64,000 nucleotides of DNA from Planctomycetia bacterium (GCA_015075005.1 JABTVC010000002.1:496001-560000); one strand, 5' to 3'. Numbered from the stretch's first letter, positions 9,152 to 19,930 are shown. Translations and numbers: made by a program. Notes: a model not told the origin generated them from the sequence alone.

Positions 9152-11179
9152 TTAACTTTTTGATGCCGCTTTCTTTGTGGTGCGCTTAGGTCTTGCAGGT
9201 GAACTGACAGCACCGTACTTTGAGCGTATCTGCTGAATTTTATCTCGCAGCTCAGCTGCCCGTTCAAACTCCAATGCCTCTGCCGCCTTGAGCATCTCCG
9301 CCTCCAGTTCGTTAACGAACTCCTGGGTGATATATTCTTCCTCGCTTTCTGCGACGGTTTCATAAACGATCTTGTGCGACGAGACCTCGTCTTCGATGCC
9401 CTTCCTGATCTCTTTTTGTATAGTGGTCGGGGTGATGTTGTGCTCTTTGTTATATGCTGCCTGGATGGACCGGCGGCGGTTGGTTTCATCGATAGCCCGC
9501 TGCATGGAATTTGTTGTCTCATCGGCATATAAGATCACCTCGGCATTCACATTCCTTGCCGTTCGTCCGATAGTTTGTATCAATGATGTTTCGGAACGCA
9601 GGAATCCTTCCTTGTCAGCGTCCAGGATTGCTACCAGCGAGACTTCTGGTAAATCCAGCCCTTCTCTGAGCAGATTTACACCCACCAGCACGTCGAATTT
9701 TCCCAAACGCAAATCCCTTAATATGGTTACCCGTTCTATGGCAGTTATCTCGGAATGGATGTACATGCCTTTGAATCCCTCTTCCTTGATATACTCACTC
9801 AGGTCTTCTGCGAGCCGTTTTGTTAACGTAGTTACCAGTACCCGCTCTTTTTTCTGCACCCGCTTCTTAATTTGATTCAGTAAGTCCTCTACCTGGGTTT
9901 TTGCTGGTTTCACATAAATTATAGGATCGACGAGACCCGTTGGACGAATAATTTGCTCGACTATCCCGCCAGGGCATTTTTTTAACTCATACGTGGCTGG
10001 TGTTGCTGAAACGAACAGTATCTGATTGATCCTTGCTTCCCATTCGTCAAATCGCAAAGGACGGTTGTCCAATGCGGAAGGTAAACGGAAACCGTATTCG
10101 ACCAGTGTCTCTTTGCGTGCCCTGTCTCCGTGGTACATGCCGGCAATCTGGGGAATAGAGACATGGGATTCGTCCACGATGAGGAAAAAGTCTTTGGGGA
10201 AGTAATCGAAAAGGGTATATGGTGTTTCGCCGGGTGCGCGGCCACTCAGATGCCTTGAATAGTTTTCGATGCCATGACAACATCCCACCTCAAGAAGCAT
10301 TTCCATATCATAGCGGGTCCGTGCCTCCAGGCGCTGAGCTTCGGAAAATTTCCCCTTTGAACGGAGATCCTTCAGGCGATCGTATAATTCATATTCGATG
10401 GACTTAACTACCCCTTCAATCTTTCCCTCTTGCATGACAAAGTGTTTGGCCGGGTAAATGGATACCTCCTTTACCTCTCGCACGGTATTTCCCGTTGTGG
10501 GATTGATGACGGAAATCCTATCGACTTCATCTCCAAACAATTCTATGCGATAGGCGGTTTCTTCATAGGCAGGGAAGACCTCCACAACGTCCCCGCGCAC
10601 ACGCAATGTGCCGCGGACGAACTGTATATCATTCCGGTCGTATTGTATGCTGATGAGTTTTTTTAAAAGTTTGTTCCGCTCTATCGAATCGCCCTTGCAG
10701 AGATGTACGTACATTTCCTGATACTCCTCAGGTGAGCCAAGCCCGTAGATACAGGAGACGCTGGCGACAATAATGACGTCTCTGCGTGACATGAGGTTGC
10801 TTGTGGCAGCCAGGCGCAGACGGTCTATCTCCTGATTGATAGTGGATTCCTTCTCAATATAAATGTCCCTCTGCGGAATATACGCCTCGGGTTGATAATA
10901 ATCGTAATAACTGACAAAATATCCCACGGCATTTTCCGGGAAGAAGCTCTTGAATTCACTGTAAAGTTGGGCTGCGAGGGTCTTGTTGTGAGTCATAACC
11001 AAGGTTGGTTTTTCCAGGATGGCAATCAGATTCGCCATGGTAAAGGTCTTGCCGGAACCCGTTACGCCCAATAAAGTTTGATGGTTGATGTTTTTTTTGT
11101 AACCTGCTGCCAGTTGTTGTATGGCGCGGGGCTGATCACCTTGTGGTGTAAAAGGAGATACTAATTTGAAAAGTGGCAT
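9152..11179 (-). CDS. uvrB: excinuclease ABC subunit B
   Basis: UvrB is the damage-verifying helicase-like subunit of nucleotide excision repair. All 675 residues look intact: the Walker A motif GVTGSGKT (38-45), the beta-hairpin region [21 protein letters not shown] (about 93-113), the DEAD-like DESHVSIPQ segment, the [26 protein letters not shown] region, and a C-terminal UVR motif near residues 630-655 that binds UvrA/UvrC. The last ~20 residues are lysine-rich ([13 protein letters not shown]), an unusual basic tail. Confidence 0.96.
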   Translation of the reverse strand: MPLFKLVSPFTPQGDQPRAIQQLAAGYKKNINHQTLLGVTGSGKTFTMANLIAILEKPTLVMTHNKTLAAQLYSEFKSFFPENAVGYFVSYYDYYQPEAYIPQRDIYIEKESTINQEIDRLRLAATSNLMSRRDVIIVASVSCIYGLGSPEEYQEMYVHLCKGDSIERNKLLKKLISIQYDRNDIQFVRGTLRVRGDVVEVFPAYEETAYRIELFGDEVDRISVINPTTGNTVREVKEVSIYPAKHFVMQEGKIEGVVKSIEYELYDRLKDLRSKGKFSEAQRLEARTRYDMEMLLEVGCCHGIENYSRHLSGRAPGETPYTLFDYFPKDFFLIVDESHVSIPQIAGMYHGDRARKETLVEYGFRLPSALDNRPLRFDEWEARINQILFVSATPATYELKKCPGGIVEQIIRPTGLVDPIIYVKPAKTQVEDLLNQIKKRVQKKERVLVTTLTKRLAEDLSEYIKEEGFKGMYIHSEITAIERVTILRDLRLGKFDVLVGVNLLREGLDLPEVSLVAILDADKEGFLRSETSLIQTIGRTARNVNAEVILYADETTNSMQRAIDETNRRRSIQAAYNKEHNITPTTIQKEIRKGIEDEVSSHKIVYETVAESEEEYITQEFVNELEAEMLKAAEALEFERAAELRDKIQQIRSKYGAVSSPARPKRTTKKAASKS

Positions 11180-11270
11180 AGCGTTTTAGTTGTAAAATTT
11201 CTTATTTCCGGATTGCCTGGGTTGTGGCATCTTTTCCTGGTGATATTTCGCGGCGTTCGTGGGTAATCTT

Positions 11271-12548
11271 TTATCCTTTATAATACTGAGAAGACTTATA
11301 TTTTGAAAGGAACTCGTCAGTAAATACTTTTACCGTGGATGCAATCGGTACGGCAAGCAACAACCCTAAAAATCCAAACAACTGACTACATATCAGAATA
11401 GAGAGGATCACCATGACGGGACTTAAACCTAATCCTTTCCCCATGATCCGGGGTGTTATTACGGTTCCCTCAAGCAATTGCCCAACACCAAAAGTTATAA
11501 GGATATACACTATGTGTTTGAGATCGTGAAATTGGAAGAGTGCCAGGGTGGAAGCCAGCATTATCCCTGTCCCTGTACCAACGTAGGGAATCAAATTGCC
11601 AAAACCACCGACAAACCCGATAAGAAATGATAAAGGAATCCCGGCACATGTTAAACCAATGCTATAGACGAGAGAAAGGATAAGGCAGACGATGAGCTGT
11701 CCCCGCAGAAAATATCTGAGATTGTCATTCACTTTAGATAAGACCTGCATTACGTGGTCTCTTTTCGACAAAGGGATGAGGGTCTTTATACCCTGGGCTA
11801 TGACGTTGAAGTCCTTGAGTAGGTAAATAGACACGACACCGAAAATGATAAAATTTATAAAGATGCCGAAGAGCCCAAAGGTACTGTAAAAGAGGTTTTT
11901 GGTGATGCTCAGTAAAAAACCGACGGCCTGTGGGATGTATTTTTTGAATCTTAATGCTGTTTCTGCCAGGCGCCTTTTTTGTAAACGGGTTTCTTTTTCT
12001 GTGTCAGTTTCCCGGAAAGATGAAATATCCTGCTTGTTGCGTTCATTTGTACCCATTTCTTTCTCCGAAGCGGAATCCGAAGGTTTCATCTCTTCGCTAT
12101 GGTGTTTGAAGACGGGCTCAATACGTTCTTTTAGTGCTAACTCAAGTGACTTGGCAAGTTCTGTGCTCTCGTATTTTTCAATCCAAGCCCTGGCGATGGG
12201 TTCATATTTTGGATATTGTTTTATAATCGTGCTTCCTACCTGGTAAATTCCGCTGGTTGTCTTGGGAATTACGTATGTCAAAAATCCAGCCGTAGCCAGG
12301 AGGACGATAATGATAATCAAAACGATGCCAAATCCGCGAGGTATGTGTTTATGGGTAAATGGCCAGTATCTTCGTTCAAAGAAATCAACTGCGGGATCAA
12401 AGACGTAGGCTACAATAAATGCAAGAAGGAGGGAGACTAGCGTTCCTCTCAGGAAATAACACAGCGCTAAAAAAATAATAATTGAAATACCTGCGAGTAT
12501 TACGCGTACCCATAAGTTGTTCAATATTTTCTGTCGTTCGTTTTTCAT
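11271..12548 (-). CDS. AI-2E family (PerM-like) membrane transporter
   Basis: A 425-residue polytopic membrane protein. An N-terminal pair of hydrophobic segments surrounds the LLAFIVAYVFDPAVDFFERR motif typical of the AI-2E/PerM/YtvI family; a hydrophilic, charged middle region (about 135-200) follows, then several more membrane segments containing GFVGGFGNLIPYVGTGTGIMLA and the C-terminal LLLAVPIASTVKVFTDEF. Substrates of the family range from autoinducer-2 to sodium, so none is assigned here. It follows the helix-hairpin-helix gene by 5 bp, probably in one transcript. Confidence 0.88.
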   Translation of the reverse strand: MKNERQKILNNLWVRVILAGISIIIFLALCYFLRGTLVSLLLAFIVAYVFDPAVDFFERRYWPFTHKHIPRGFGIVLIIIIVLLATAGFLTYVIPKTTSGIYQVGSTIIKQYPKYEPIARAWIEKYESTELAKSLELALKERIEPVFKHHSEEMKPSDSASEKEMGTNERNKQDISSFRETDTEKETRLQKRRLAETALRFKKYIPQAVGFLLSITKNLFYSTFGLFGIFINFIIFGVVSIYLLKDFNVIAQGIKTLIPLSKRDHVMQVLSKVNDNLRYFLRGQLIVCLILSLVYSIGLTCAGIPLSFLIGFVGGFGNLIPYVGTGTGIMLASTLALFQFHDLKHIVYILITFGVGQLLEGTVITPRIMGKGLGLSPVMVILSILICSQLFGFLGLLLAVPIASTVKVFTDEFLSKYKSSQYYKG

Positions 12549-12553
12549 AAATT

Positions 12554-12964
12554 CTATTCGTGATTGCTGGCGCTTGCCGTGTCTGATCCAATCTTTATAT
12601 GATCTCTTATTGCCTCTATGATAGATGTCCCTATGCCATGTACCCTTGATAGATCATCCAGGGTCTTAAAATTGCCGTGTTTTTCGCGATGAGTGACGAT
12701 TGCCTTTGCTTTCACCTCCCCCAATTTTGGCAATAAAACCAGTTCGTACCAGGGGGCATTATTAATGTCGAGTTTGATTTTTATGTCTTCGGGTTTAAGA
12801 TTGCTGATAATTTCTGTTTCCGGTAGCCACCAATGGCGGTCCATGCCTGCTTTTATTATCGTGCCAACAAATAACATAGTTGCCAAAAAGTAAATGACAA
12901 TAAGCTGCTTTTTGTTAGGGGAGAAATCACCGGACGGTTTCTGCGATATGGGCATAATACTCAC
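12554..12964 (-). CDS. membrane-anchored helix-hairpin-helix (ComEA-like) protein
   Basis: 136 residues with one hydrophobic segment at about 25-42 followed by a ComEA-type helix-hairpin-helix domain: LDINNAPWYELVLLPKLGEVKAKAIV, then LDDLSRVHGIGTSIIEAIRDHI. ComEA-type domains bind DNA without sequence preference at the cell surface and help in DNA uptake; many short relatives have no proven uptake role. It lies 5 bp upstream of the AI-2E-type permease gene on the same strand. Confidence 0.85.
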   Translation of the reverse strand: MSIMPISQKPSGDFSPNKKQLIVIYFLATMLFVGTIIKAGMDRHWWLPETEIISNLKPEDIKIKLDINNAPWYELVLLPKLGEVKAKAIVTHREKHGNFKTLDDLSRVHGIGTSIIEAIRDHIKIGSDTASASNHE

Positions 12965-13061
12965 AAGGTTTCCGTCAGCCTTAGATATAATTACGCTTTT
13001 CTACTTCACTTATTTTAGCAGTAATTTCACATGATTCAAGACAATGTTGTTTTTTTTGTCT

Positions 13062-15518
13062 TTATTCGGCAAGCATTTTTAAAGATTTTTTCGCCTGCGA
13101 ATGATTTGGATTGAGTGCCAGTACGGCTTGCCATGATTTCATGGCCTTTTCTTTATATCCCTGCCGGTAATAAATAGTTCCCATACAAAAAAGTGCTTCA
13201 CTGTGCGAAGGGGCTAATTTTAGCGTGATTTCAAATTCCTTCCGCGCATTGTCCATATTACCCTTTTGTAGATAGGTATACCCAATATTAAAGTGGAAAT
13301 CGGGTTGGTTCGGCAGTAAATCCACGGCTTTTTGAAATGCAGTCAGTGCATTATCCACGTCCCCTTTTTTGGTAAGAGAGGCACCCAGATTGTTATAAGA
13401 ATACGGGTACACTGGATCGAGCCGTATCGCATGCTTATATTCCCCTATGGCATCTTCCAAAAGTCCTTTTTTGTCATAAATAGTACCCAGATTGTTGTGG
13501 ACATAAACGTGTGCCGGATCGGCCTTCAGGGCTGCTTGATATGTTTCTAAAGCAAGATCGTACTGTTTTCTTGCCTCGTAAATGTTGCCCAGATTATAAT
13601 ACGCATCGCCATAGCGGGGGTCAAACGACAGGGCTTTTTTGTATGCATCTATAGCATCCTCTTGCCTGCCGAGTTTGTTGTACAAGACGCCGAGATTGTT
13701 GTATGCATAAGCAAAAGCGGGGTCGATCATGATGGCTGCGTTGTATTCACCAAGTGCATCGTCGTATTGCCCCAGAGTAAAATAAATTTTTCCCAGGTTG
13801 TTGTGCGCCTGTTTATAGTCAGGTTTTATCTGAATTGCCTTTTTGTAAGCACCAATGGCCATATCCGGCAACTTCTTTTTCTCGTAAGCGTTTCCTATGT
13901 TGTAGTGTACGGCTGCATACCGGGTAAATCCCACCTCTTGTGCCTTTTGTAAGGCTTTTTGGTAACAGTTTAATGCCGCGTCAGGGTACCCCTTTTTGTT
14001 ATACTGAGTACCGAGGTTGTTGTAAGTCGTAAAACTGCAAAATGGGCTTTGAGAGGCCTTGTGCCAAAGCGTGAATTCGTCCCGCCATATGTTGTTTCTG
14101 GCAACCGTTATAATAAGATAAAATACTATTAAAGAAACGATTACGGGATACTTTGTTTTTCTGCCCGAAGGTGTTAATGTCGTTGAAAGGAATAAGCAAA
14201 ACCCAATAAGGGGTAAATAGAGGTAACGGTCCGCCATGATATTGGCTAACGGAATAATGTTCAGCACGGGGATGACGCAGATAAAAAACCAAAGTATGGC
14301 AAATAGCTGTTTGCCTCGAAGGGTAAACGTGTTGTCCTGACGAGAATGGAGAGGTGGGGAAGTCGCTTTTGTCCTCAGTCGGATTGCAATGATGGCAATG
14401 GAAATGAGGGTGAAAGCCGGGATGATAAAGGATAACGTTAACGGCGTTTTAAGATAAAGGACATGGTAATCTGCATTAAGATGTAATGGCAGGAAAATAT
14501 TGGCTATATATCTCCCTAAAACCTTTGTTGCTGTGATCATATTGATCAAAAAACTGCCCTTGGGATAGGCAATCTTTTCTTCGGGATTATGCAGAATGAA
14601 AAACCGGATGATGAGATATATGACGCTTATTCCTGCATATCCAGGGAGAGGGGGGGATCGCATGATTTTTGAGACAGATTTGCAAAGAGAAAAAAATAGG
14701 GCAGGACGTCCGTTTTTCCATACGCTTGCCCCGGATAGCAGATAGAAGAAAAAAATCAGGGCGGGTAGTGCAATGGCTGATTCTTTGGAGAGCAGGGCAA
14801 GAAAATAGGTAGTAAGGGCAGCTGTGTAAAAGAAAATAGCGCCTTTGCGGAAGGGTGTTGCAATGGGAAATTCCATAGAATCCTCATTCAGGGGGATTTC
14901 TCTTTCACGGTAAAGTAAAAAGAACAAGAATGACGTAATCAGGAATGCCGTTGCAATCAGGTCTTCTCTGTAACTAATCATATTGACGACCTCACTGACA
15001 ATTGGATGCACAGCAAAAAGCATACACGTCAGAAATGAAAGGCGAATGCGGAATGGAAGGTTATTTGTAATCTCTAATTCTCCTTTGGCATCTCCTTGTG
15101 AAGCAGGTGAACGGGGGGGAGGAATTTGGTTGCGGCTGTATTGCATTTTATATGCGTCATTTTGCCGGAATAACAAAATCACGAAAAAATACAATAGCGT
15201 CGTATTTATAGTATGCAATACAACATTAACGACGTGATACCCCACGGGGTTTGTGTGCCAAAGGTAATAATCAATGAAGTAGGAAAGTGTAACAAGGGGG
15301 CGGTAGGTAAGTTCCCCCGAATATTTGAAATAATCGGGGGTAAATAGGGTAAAGAATTTCTCCTAATTCCTGATAAGCCGATTCTCTGTAATGGTAGATA
15401 TGTCATCGTAAACGAACTGGTTTGGCAGACAATTAAGATACGCGGTTATCGTGAGTGCTACAAGTATAGAGATTGCAACACTATGAAGATAGAGTTTGTT
15501 TGGGTGCGTCTTGTTCAT
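13062..15518 (-). pseudogene. TMTC-like membrane protein with C-terminal TPR repeats, interrupted by one in-frame TAG
   Basis: The frame starts at an ATG at 15518, gives a hydrophobic segment and FVYDDISTI (D38, D39, the acidic pair typical of GT-C glycosyltransferases), and meets TAG at 15363-15365 (codon 52). The same frame then continues without break for 766 more codons: YRPLVTLSYFIDYYLWH, many membrane segments with a TMTC/DUF1736-like region, and at least nine TPRs (YNNLG-type, from about 13.1 to 14.1 kb). In relatives a Trp is usual near the TAG position, so TGG to TAG is likely. A GTG at 15245 could restart translation but would lose the acidic pair. Family members are protein O-mannosyltransferases; here function is doubtful unless the TAG is read through or is a base error. 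Confidence 0.8.
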
Positions 15519-15897
15519 AGTTTGTGAGCGGTCTTTTGAAAAAACTGACGGCCGTTCTCTCCGGGTTTTTTTCTCAAGGTGTTACCAAAGCTGCTATGTA
15601 TTAAAGATAAAAAAGGTGTTTTTTACAATGTAAAACTAAATAGATGTGTTACCATTCAGCGTTTTTCGAGCGTATGCAATTTCAGAATTAATCTCTCGTT
15701 TTGTCATTACCCCGAGTTTTTATATTGCCAACAGAATGCCTGCTATGTTACATTGTGTATCGTTTTGTCGAAATTCAGGGCAGATGTGGACAAAACAATC
15801 TCTGTCCAAAGTATATACCAAGGCCTGTATGTGCCTACGCCATAGCTGATGAACGGGCGCTGTCTGTTAACGGAGCATCTTTTTAGGGGAAAAGCTC
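15519..15897. other. divergent intergenic region
   Basis: 379 bp between the divergent TMTC-like and DUF4438 genes. I see several short overlapping open frames without ribosome binding sites and no clear RNA structure or repeat. Promoters for both flanking genes should lie here, but no strong consensus stands out. Confidence 0.4.
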
Positions 15898-16794
15898 ATG
15901 GAAACCAATGAAAAGAATCTGGTTGAAATATCGGTTATCGGTGAGGTCTCCAGCCCTCAAAGCGGTTCATCCCCTTACAGTATAACACCTGAGGGAAAGC
16001 CTAAAGTGCTGCCCGGTATAGGAGGAATTACCTATAATGTCAAAGTAGGTGACAATGCAGTCCAATGGGAGGCTGATCACGTAGAGCCATGCGTGTCTGT
16101 TAAAAATAAAGACAAAGACGAGAATGGTGCATTAAACTTACTGTCCTGTATTGGAAATACTGCCAGGGTGATAACCGGTGATGCAAAAGACAGCACGGGT
16201 GTTGTAACCGGAAAACATGGTGGTATTGAAAATGTACTGGTTGATTTTGACGATAAGGCATTAGAAAAACTTGCCATCGGAGACAAGATACAAATTCGGG
16301 GTGTTGGTGTAGGTCTTTCTTTTACGGAATATTCGCATGTTAAACCACTGAACATGTCTCCTGATCTCCTGAAGGTATTACCCATTCGCATGGATAAAGC
16401 GAAGAATACCATGCATATCCCTGTGACGCATGTTGTTCCTGCGGCTATCATGGGCTCTGGTCTTGGGTCGCAGCATTGTTACCGCGGGGATTACGATATA
16501 CAACTTTTTGATAAGCAAAACGTAGAAAGATATCGTTTGCAAACGTTGCGTTTTGGCGATATCGTGGCGATCATGGATGCCGATCACACCTATGGAAGGA
16601 TTTTTAGAACAGGAGCGGTGAGCATAGGGATAATTGTTCACAGTAATTGTGTAACTGCAGGACACGGCCCTGGTGTAACAACATTGCTAACATCTGCAGA
16701 AGGTAAGATCGTTCCGTATCTTGATACTTCCGCGAATATTGGCATGTATTTGAAAATTGGGCGGTTTAGAAAAAAATCTGCAAAGAAAAAGTAG
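15898..16794 (+). CDS. DUF4438 domain-containing protein
   Basis: A 298-residue protein without signal peptide, recognised as DUF4438 by the blocks LPGIGGITYNVKVGDNAVQWEADHVEP, GVVTGKHGGIENVLVDF and GAVSIGIIVHSNCVTAGHGPGVTTLLT. Structures of this family exist but no activity is established to my knowledge. The glycine- and histidine-rich conserved loops (GKHGG, HSNC, GHGPG) suggest a ligand or metal site. A good ribosome binding site (ttaggggaaa) precedes the ATG. It lies just upstream of the rpsB promoter and stands outside that operon. The tail is lysine-rich. Confidence 0.8.
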   Translation: METNEKNLVEISVIGEVSSPQSGSSPYSITPEGKPKVLPGIGGITYNVKVGDNAVQWEADHVEPCVSVKNKDKDENGALNLLSCIGNTARVITGDAKDSTGVVTGKHGGIENVLVDFDDKALEKLAIGDKIQIRGVGVGLSFTEYSHVKPLNMSPDLLKVLPIRMDKAKNTMHIPVTHVVPAAIMGSGLGSQHCYRGDYDIQLFDKQNVERYRLQTLRFGDIVAIMDADHTYGRIFRTGAVSIGIIVHSNCVTAGHGPGVTTLLTSAEGKIVPYLDTSANIGMYLKIGRFRKKSAKKK

Positions 16795-16834
16795 CGGGCA
16801 TTTTTTTTGCGATCGTGCTCGGGGTAAAATAAAC

Positions 16835-16862
16835 TTGACATTTCATCAATAAGTAATATAAT
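16835..16862 (+). promoter_or_regulatory. sigma-70-type promoter for rpsB
   Basis: TTGACA (16835-16840) and TATAAT (16857-16862) are separated by 16 bases. Transcription would start near 16869 and give a leader of about 55 nt before the rpsB TTG start. Confidence 0.75.
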
Positions 16863-16924
16863 TTTAGACTTTCTAAAATATTTATATTTTCAGTTCTACT
16901 AAAATAAGCGCGAGAGGAGATTAT

Positions 16925-17629
16925 TTGTCTACGGTAAGTATTCAGGATTTGGTTGATGCAGGATTTCATTTCGGTCATAGGACAAGTAAGTGGAATCCCA
17001 AAATGAAGCCTTTTATCTTTGGTAAGAGAAATCTCATTCATATTATTAATTTGCGTGAGACGGTAAAGGGGCTTATAACTGCAGGTAAGTTTTTAACTAA
17101 CCTTGTCCAGGCAAAAAAAGATGTGCTCTTTGTTGGCACAAAATGGCAGGCCCGTGATATCACAGTTCGCGAGGCCCAACGTTGCGGGATGCATTACGTG
17201 AGCGAACGTTGGCTTGGAGGGACATTAACAAATTTTGATACCATTCGGAAGCGACTGGAACGTCTGGAGGAGCTGGAAAACCTGGAAGAAACCGGAGGGA
17301 TTAATCAGTTTAGCAAGAAGGCAATCTCTTCTCTTAATCGGGAACGTAAAAAGATACTTAAAAACCTCGAAGGTATTCGCAATATGACTTCACTTCCCGG
17401 GTTGCTTGTGATTGTCGATCCGAAGCATGAGCACAACGCGGCCATGGAAGCAAAAAAGCTTGGAATTCCAACGATATGTCTTGCTGATACGGATTGTGAT
17501 CCCGGTATGGTGGACATTTGTGTCCCGGGAAATGATGATGCCATACGGTCAATTGATCTCTTTTTGACGAAGACGGCCGATGCTGTTTTGGCCGGAAAAG
17601 AGCGCATGATCACTATGGCGAAGGTTTGA
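16925..17629 (+). CDS. rpsB: 30S ribosomal protein S2
   Basis: S2 is a late-joining small-subunit protein that helps bind S1. The 234 residues include the family blocks GFHFGHRTSKWNPKMKPFIFG near the N-terminus, FVGTKWQARDITVREAQRCG, ERWLGGTLTNFDTI and the C-terminal PTICLADTDCDPGMVD. The start is TTG at 16925, supported by a gagagga ribosome binding site seven bases upstream and by the position of the conserved VSIQDLVDAGFHFGH. It leads the classic rpsB-tsf-pyrH-frr run. Confidence 0.97.
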   Translation: MSTVSIQDLVDAGFHFGHRTSKWNPKMKPFIFGKRNLIHIINLRETVKGLITAGKFLTNLVQAKKDVLFVGTKWQARDITVREAQRCGMHYVSERWLGGTLTNFDTIRKRLERLEELENLEETGGINQFSKKAISSLNRERKKILKNLEGIRNMTSLPGLLVIVDPKHEHNAAMEAKKLGIPTICLADTDCDPGMVDICVPGNDDAIRSIDLFLTKTADAVLAGKERMITMAKV

Positions 17630-17829
17630 TGTGGATGCTGAAGAATTAAGAGGAAATCATTGCACTTCTGTAAAGGATAAGCATTTTTTAGGCCACACAT
17701 TGCAAGTCTGACTACTGCCTTCAAGTACATTTCGTATGGATTCTGCTCTTGGGTTGTTTTCGTACGACCGAAATTGCCGTAGGTGGGGTGTTCTATGCTA
17801 TACTACAAGTATATAAATGGGGGGGGATG

Positions 17830-18417
17830 ATGGCAGATACAGCGAGTATCACGAAGTTGAGAGAGCAAACGGGGGCAGGAATATTGGAATGTAAAAATGC
17901 CCTGGATGATGTTCAGGGGGACTTAGAAAAAGCCCTGGAAATTATTAAAAAGAAAGGTGTTGCTAAAGCTGCAAAAAAAGAGCAGCGGGTAACTACGGAA
18001 GGTAGAATTGGTACCTATATTCATACAAATGGGAAATTAGGGGTAATGGTAGAACTTAATTGTGAGACAGATTTTGTAGCGAAAAATGAGATCTTTCAGC
18101 AACTATTAAAGGATGTTTGCATGCAGGCAGCTGCCACAAAACCGATAGCTATAAGAAGAGAAGACATCCCTGCTCACACCGTAGAAGAACAAAAAAAGGT
18201 ATTTATGGAAGAGGCAAAGGGGAAGCCTGCTCATATCGTGGAAAAGATTACGAGTGGAAAGATGGATAGTTTTTATAAAGAGAGATGCCTCCTGGAACAA
18301 CCCTTCATAAAAGATAACACGCAAACGATTCAGGATTTATTGGTTGCAAGTATTGCTAAAATAGGGGAAAATATAAAAATTAATCGTTTTGTTCGATTTG
18401 AAGTTGGTGAATGCTAG
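17830..18417 (+). CDS. tsf: elongation factor Ts
   Basis: EF-Ts recycles EF-Tu by nucleotide exchange. The N-terminal UBA-like segment (SITKLREQTGAGILECKNAL) and the signature TDFVAKN (about 80-86) are clear. At about 195 residues it belongs to the shorter EF-Ts class. Two adjacent ATGs (17827 and 17830) follow a run of eight G; I chose the second for spacing. The open frame continues upstream to 17749 but the extension has no family similarity. A gap of about 200 bp after rpsB leaves room for a second promoter. Confidence 0.96.
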   Translation: MADTASITKLREQTGAGILECKNALDDVQGDLEKALEIIKKKGVAKAAKKEQRVTTEGRIGTYIHTNGKLGVMVELNCETDFVAKNEIFQQLLKDVCMQAAATKPIAIRREDIPAHTVEEQKKVFMEEAKGKPAHIVEKITSGKMDSFYKERCLLEQPFIKDNTQTIQDLLVASIAKIGENIKINRFVRFEVGEC

Positions 18418-18450
18418 GCAATAGCAGGATATGAGATTACCTCCGCTTCC

Positions 18451-19170
18451 ATGAAAAGCAATATCAAGTATAAACGAGTATTGTTGAAAGTAAGTGGCGA
18501 AGGTTTTGGTAATAAAAGTGGGCTTGGCCTCGAGACAGAGCGATTTGATACGTTAGCGGAAGAGATCAAGAAAGTTTCTGTGTCTGGAGTTGAGCTGGCT
18601 GTCGTTGTTGGTGGTGGTAATATACTTCGTGGTGCAAAATTTAGCAGCACAGGCAAGTCAAGGGTGCAGGCAGATCAGATAGGGATGATCGCTACAGTGG
18701 TTAATGCGCTGCTCCTGCAAGGTACGCTGGAGGGGTTTGGTGTCGATGTCCGTGTTGTAAGCGCCATTGAAATTAAAAATATAACAGAACCTTTTGTACT
18801 GAGAAATTGCCTGCGGTATTTAAAGGAAAAAAATGTTGTTATCTTTGCCGGAGGAACTGGAAACCCATTTTTTACAACTGATACAGCAGCAGCCCTTCGT
18901 GCGATTGAGATCAACGCAGATGTCATGTTAAAGGCAACGCAGGTTGATGGTGTATATTCGGATGACCCCAGGAAAAACACATCTGCAAAATTGTATAGAA
19001 AATTAACGTATATGGACGTTTTGAGTAATCGGTTGGGGGTAATGGACCTAACGGCGATTTCCTTAAGTATGGAGAATAAATTACCGATTGTTGTTTTCAA
19101 TATAAATAAACGTGAAAATATTGGAAAGGTAATTTCTGGAAAACCTGTTGGAACATATATCGGGGAATAG
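18451..19170 (+). CDS. pyrH: uridylate kinase
   Basis: PyrH phosphorylates UMP to UDP and belongs to the amino acid kinase fold. The 239 residues show KVSGEGFGNKSG near the N-terminus, VVVGGGNILRGAKF for the phosphate loop, FAGGTGNPFFTTDTAAALRAIE for UMP binding and VDGVYSDDPRKN. It sits between tsf (33 bp) and frr (6 bp), the usual bacterial order. Confidence 0.97.
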   Translation: MKSNIKYKRVLLKVSGEGFGNKSGLGLETERFDTLAEEIKKVSVSGVELAVVVGGGNILRGAKFSSTGKSRVQADQIGMIATVVNALLLQGTLEGFGVDVRVVSAIEIKNITEPFVLRNCLRYLKEKNVVIFAGGTGNPFFTTDTAAALRAIEINADVMLKATQVDGVYSDDPRKNTSAKLYRKLTYMDVLSNRLGVMDLTAISLSMENKLPIVVFNINKRENIGKVISGKPVGTYIGE

Positions 19171-19176
19171 CTGACC

Positions 19177-19737
19177 ATGTCAAAAGAATCAATATGCAAA
19201 GAGGCAAGAGCGAAGATGGAAAAGGTCATTGCGCGCTTGCAGGAAGAACTGAGAGGTTTGAGAACCGGCAGAGCAAGCACGGGGTTGGTGGAAAATATAA
19301 AGGTAGAGTGCTATGGAGAATTATCACCTTTAAAACAGATAGCGGTCATTTCAACGCCTGATGCACAATCTATCGTGATTAAACCCTATGATGTTTCTAT
19401 AATTTCTAATATTGAGAAGGCCATATTGCAGTCTGATATCGGATTAGTGCCTTCGGCAGATGGTAAGGCATTGCGTATCGTGATTCCTCCGCTCACCGAA
19501 GAGCGGCGAAAGAAACTTTCCGCACATGCAAAAGAGTCCGGAGAAGCAGCAAAGATTTCTTTGAGGAATGTAAGGCACGAAGCGAATAAGCAGGCAGACA
19601 AAGAAGAGAAAGATGATATTTTGACCGAAGATGATGTTAAGCGAGCGAAGGAAGATATACAAAAAATTATCTACGAATATGAAGGTAAGCTTAACGATCT
19701 GATTAAAAAGAAGATAGAAGAAATTCTTAAGGTATAA
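19177..19737 (+). CDS. frr: ribosome recycling factor
   Basis: RRF splits post-termination ribosomes with EF-G. The 186-residue length, the opening helix with LRTGRAS, LVENIKVECYGELSPLKQIA, and the C-terminal helices (AKISLRNVRHEANKQADKEEKD) match the family. The start lies 6 bp after pyrH. It closes the rpsB operon; two tRNA genes follow after about 100 bp. Confidence 0.97.
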   Translation: MSKESICKEARAKMEKVIARLQEELRGLRTGRASTGLVENIKVECYGELSPLKQIAVISTPDAQSIVIKPYDVSIISNIEKAILQSDIGLVPSADGKALRIVIPPLTEERRKKLSAHAKESGEAAKISLRNVRHEANKQADKEEKDDILTEDDVKRAKEDIQKIIYEYEGKLNDLIKKKIEEILKV

Positions 19738-19840
19738 ACTGAGATGTAATGCCAGAAAAGGAGTTGTTTAATTGCAGGTAACGAGGATTTTCTCTGGTAT
19801 ACGGTTTTCGCGTGAAATTAGGAATGGAAAAGATATAATA

Positions 19841-19916
19841 GGGGGCATAGCTCAGTTGGTAGAGCACCGCCCTTTTAAGGCGGGTGTCGATGGTTCGAGT
19901 CCATCTGCCCTCACCA
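19841..19916 (+). tRNA. tRNA-Lys (anticodon TTT)
   Basis: A complete cloverleaf: acceptor GGGGGCA pairs with TGCCCTC, the anticodon stem CCGCC/GGCGG encloses the loop CTTTTAA with anticodon TTT, and the T arm contains GGTTCGAGTCC. The CCA end is encoded. Confidence 0.97.
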
Positions 19917-19930
19917 TTTAGTTTATAAAT

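Noticed and set aside
17774..17804. Promoter for tsf (TTGCCG and TATACT)
   Set aside because: Spacing is 19 bases and the -35 match is weak; not listed as a feature.
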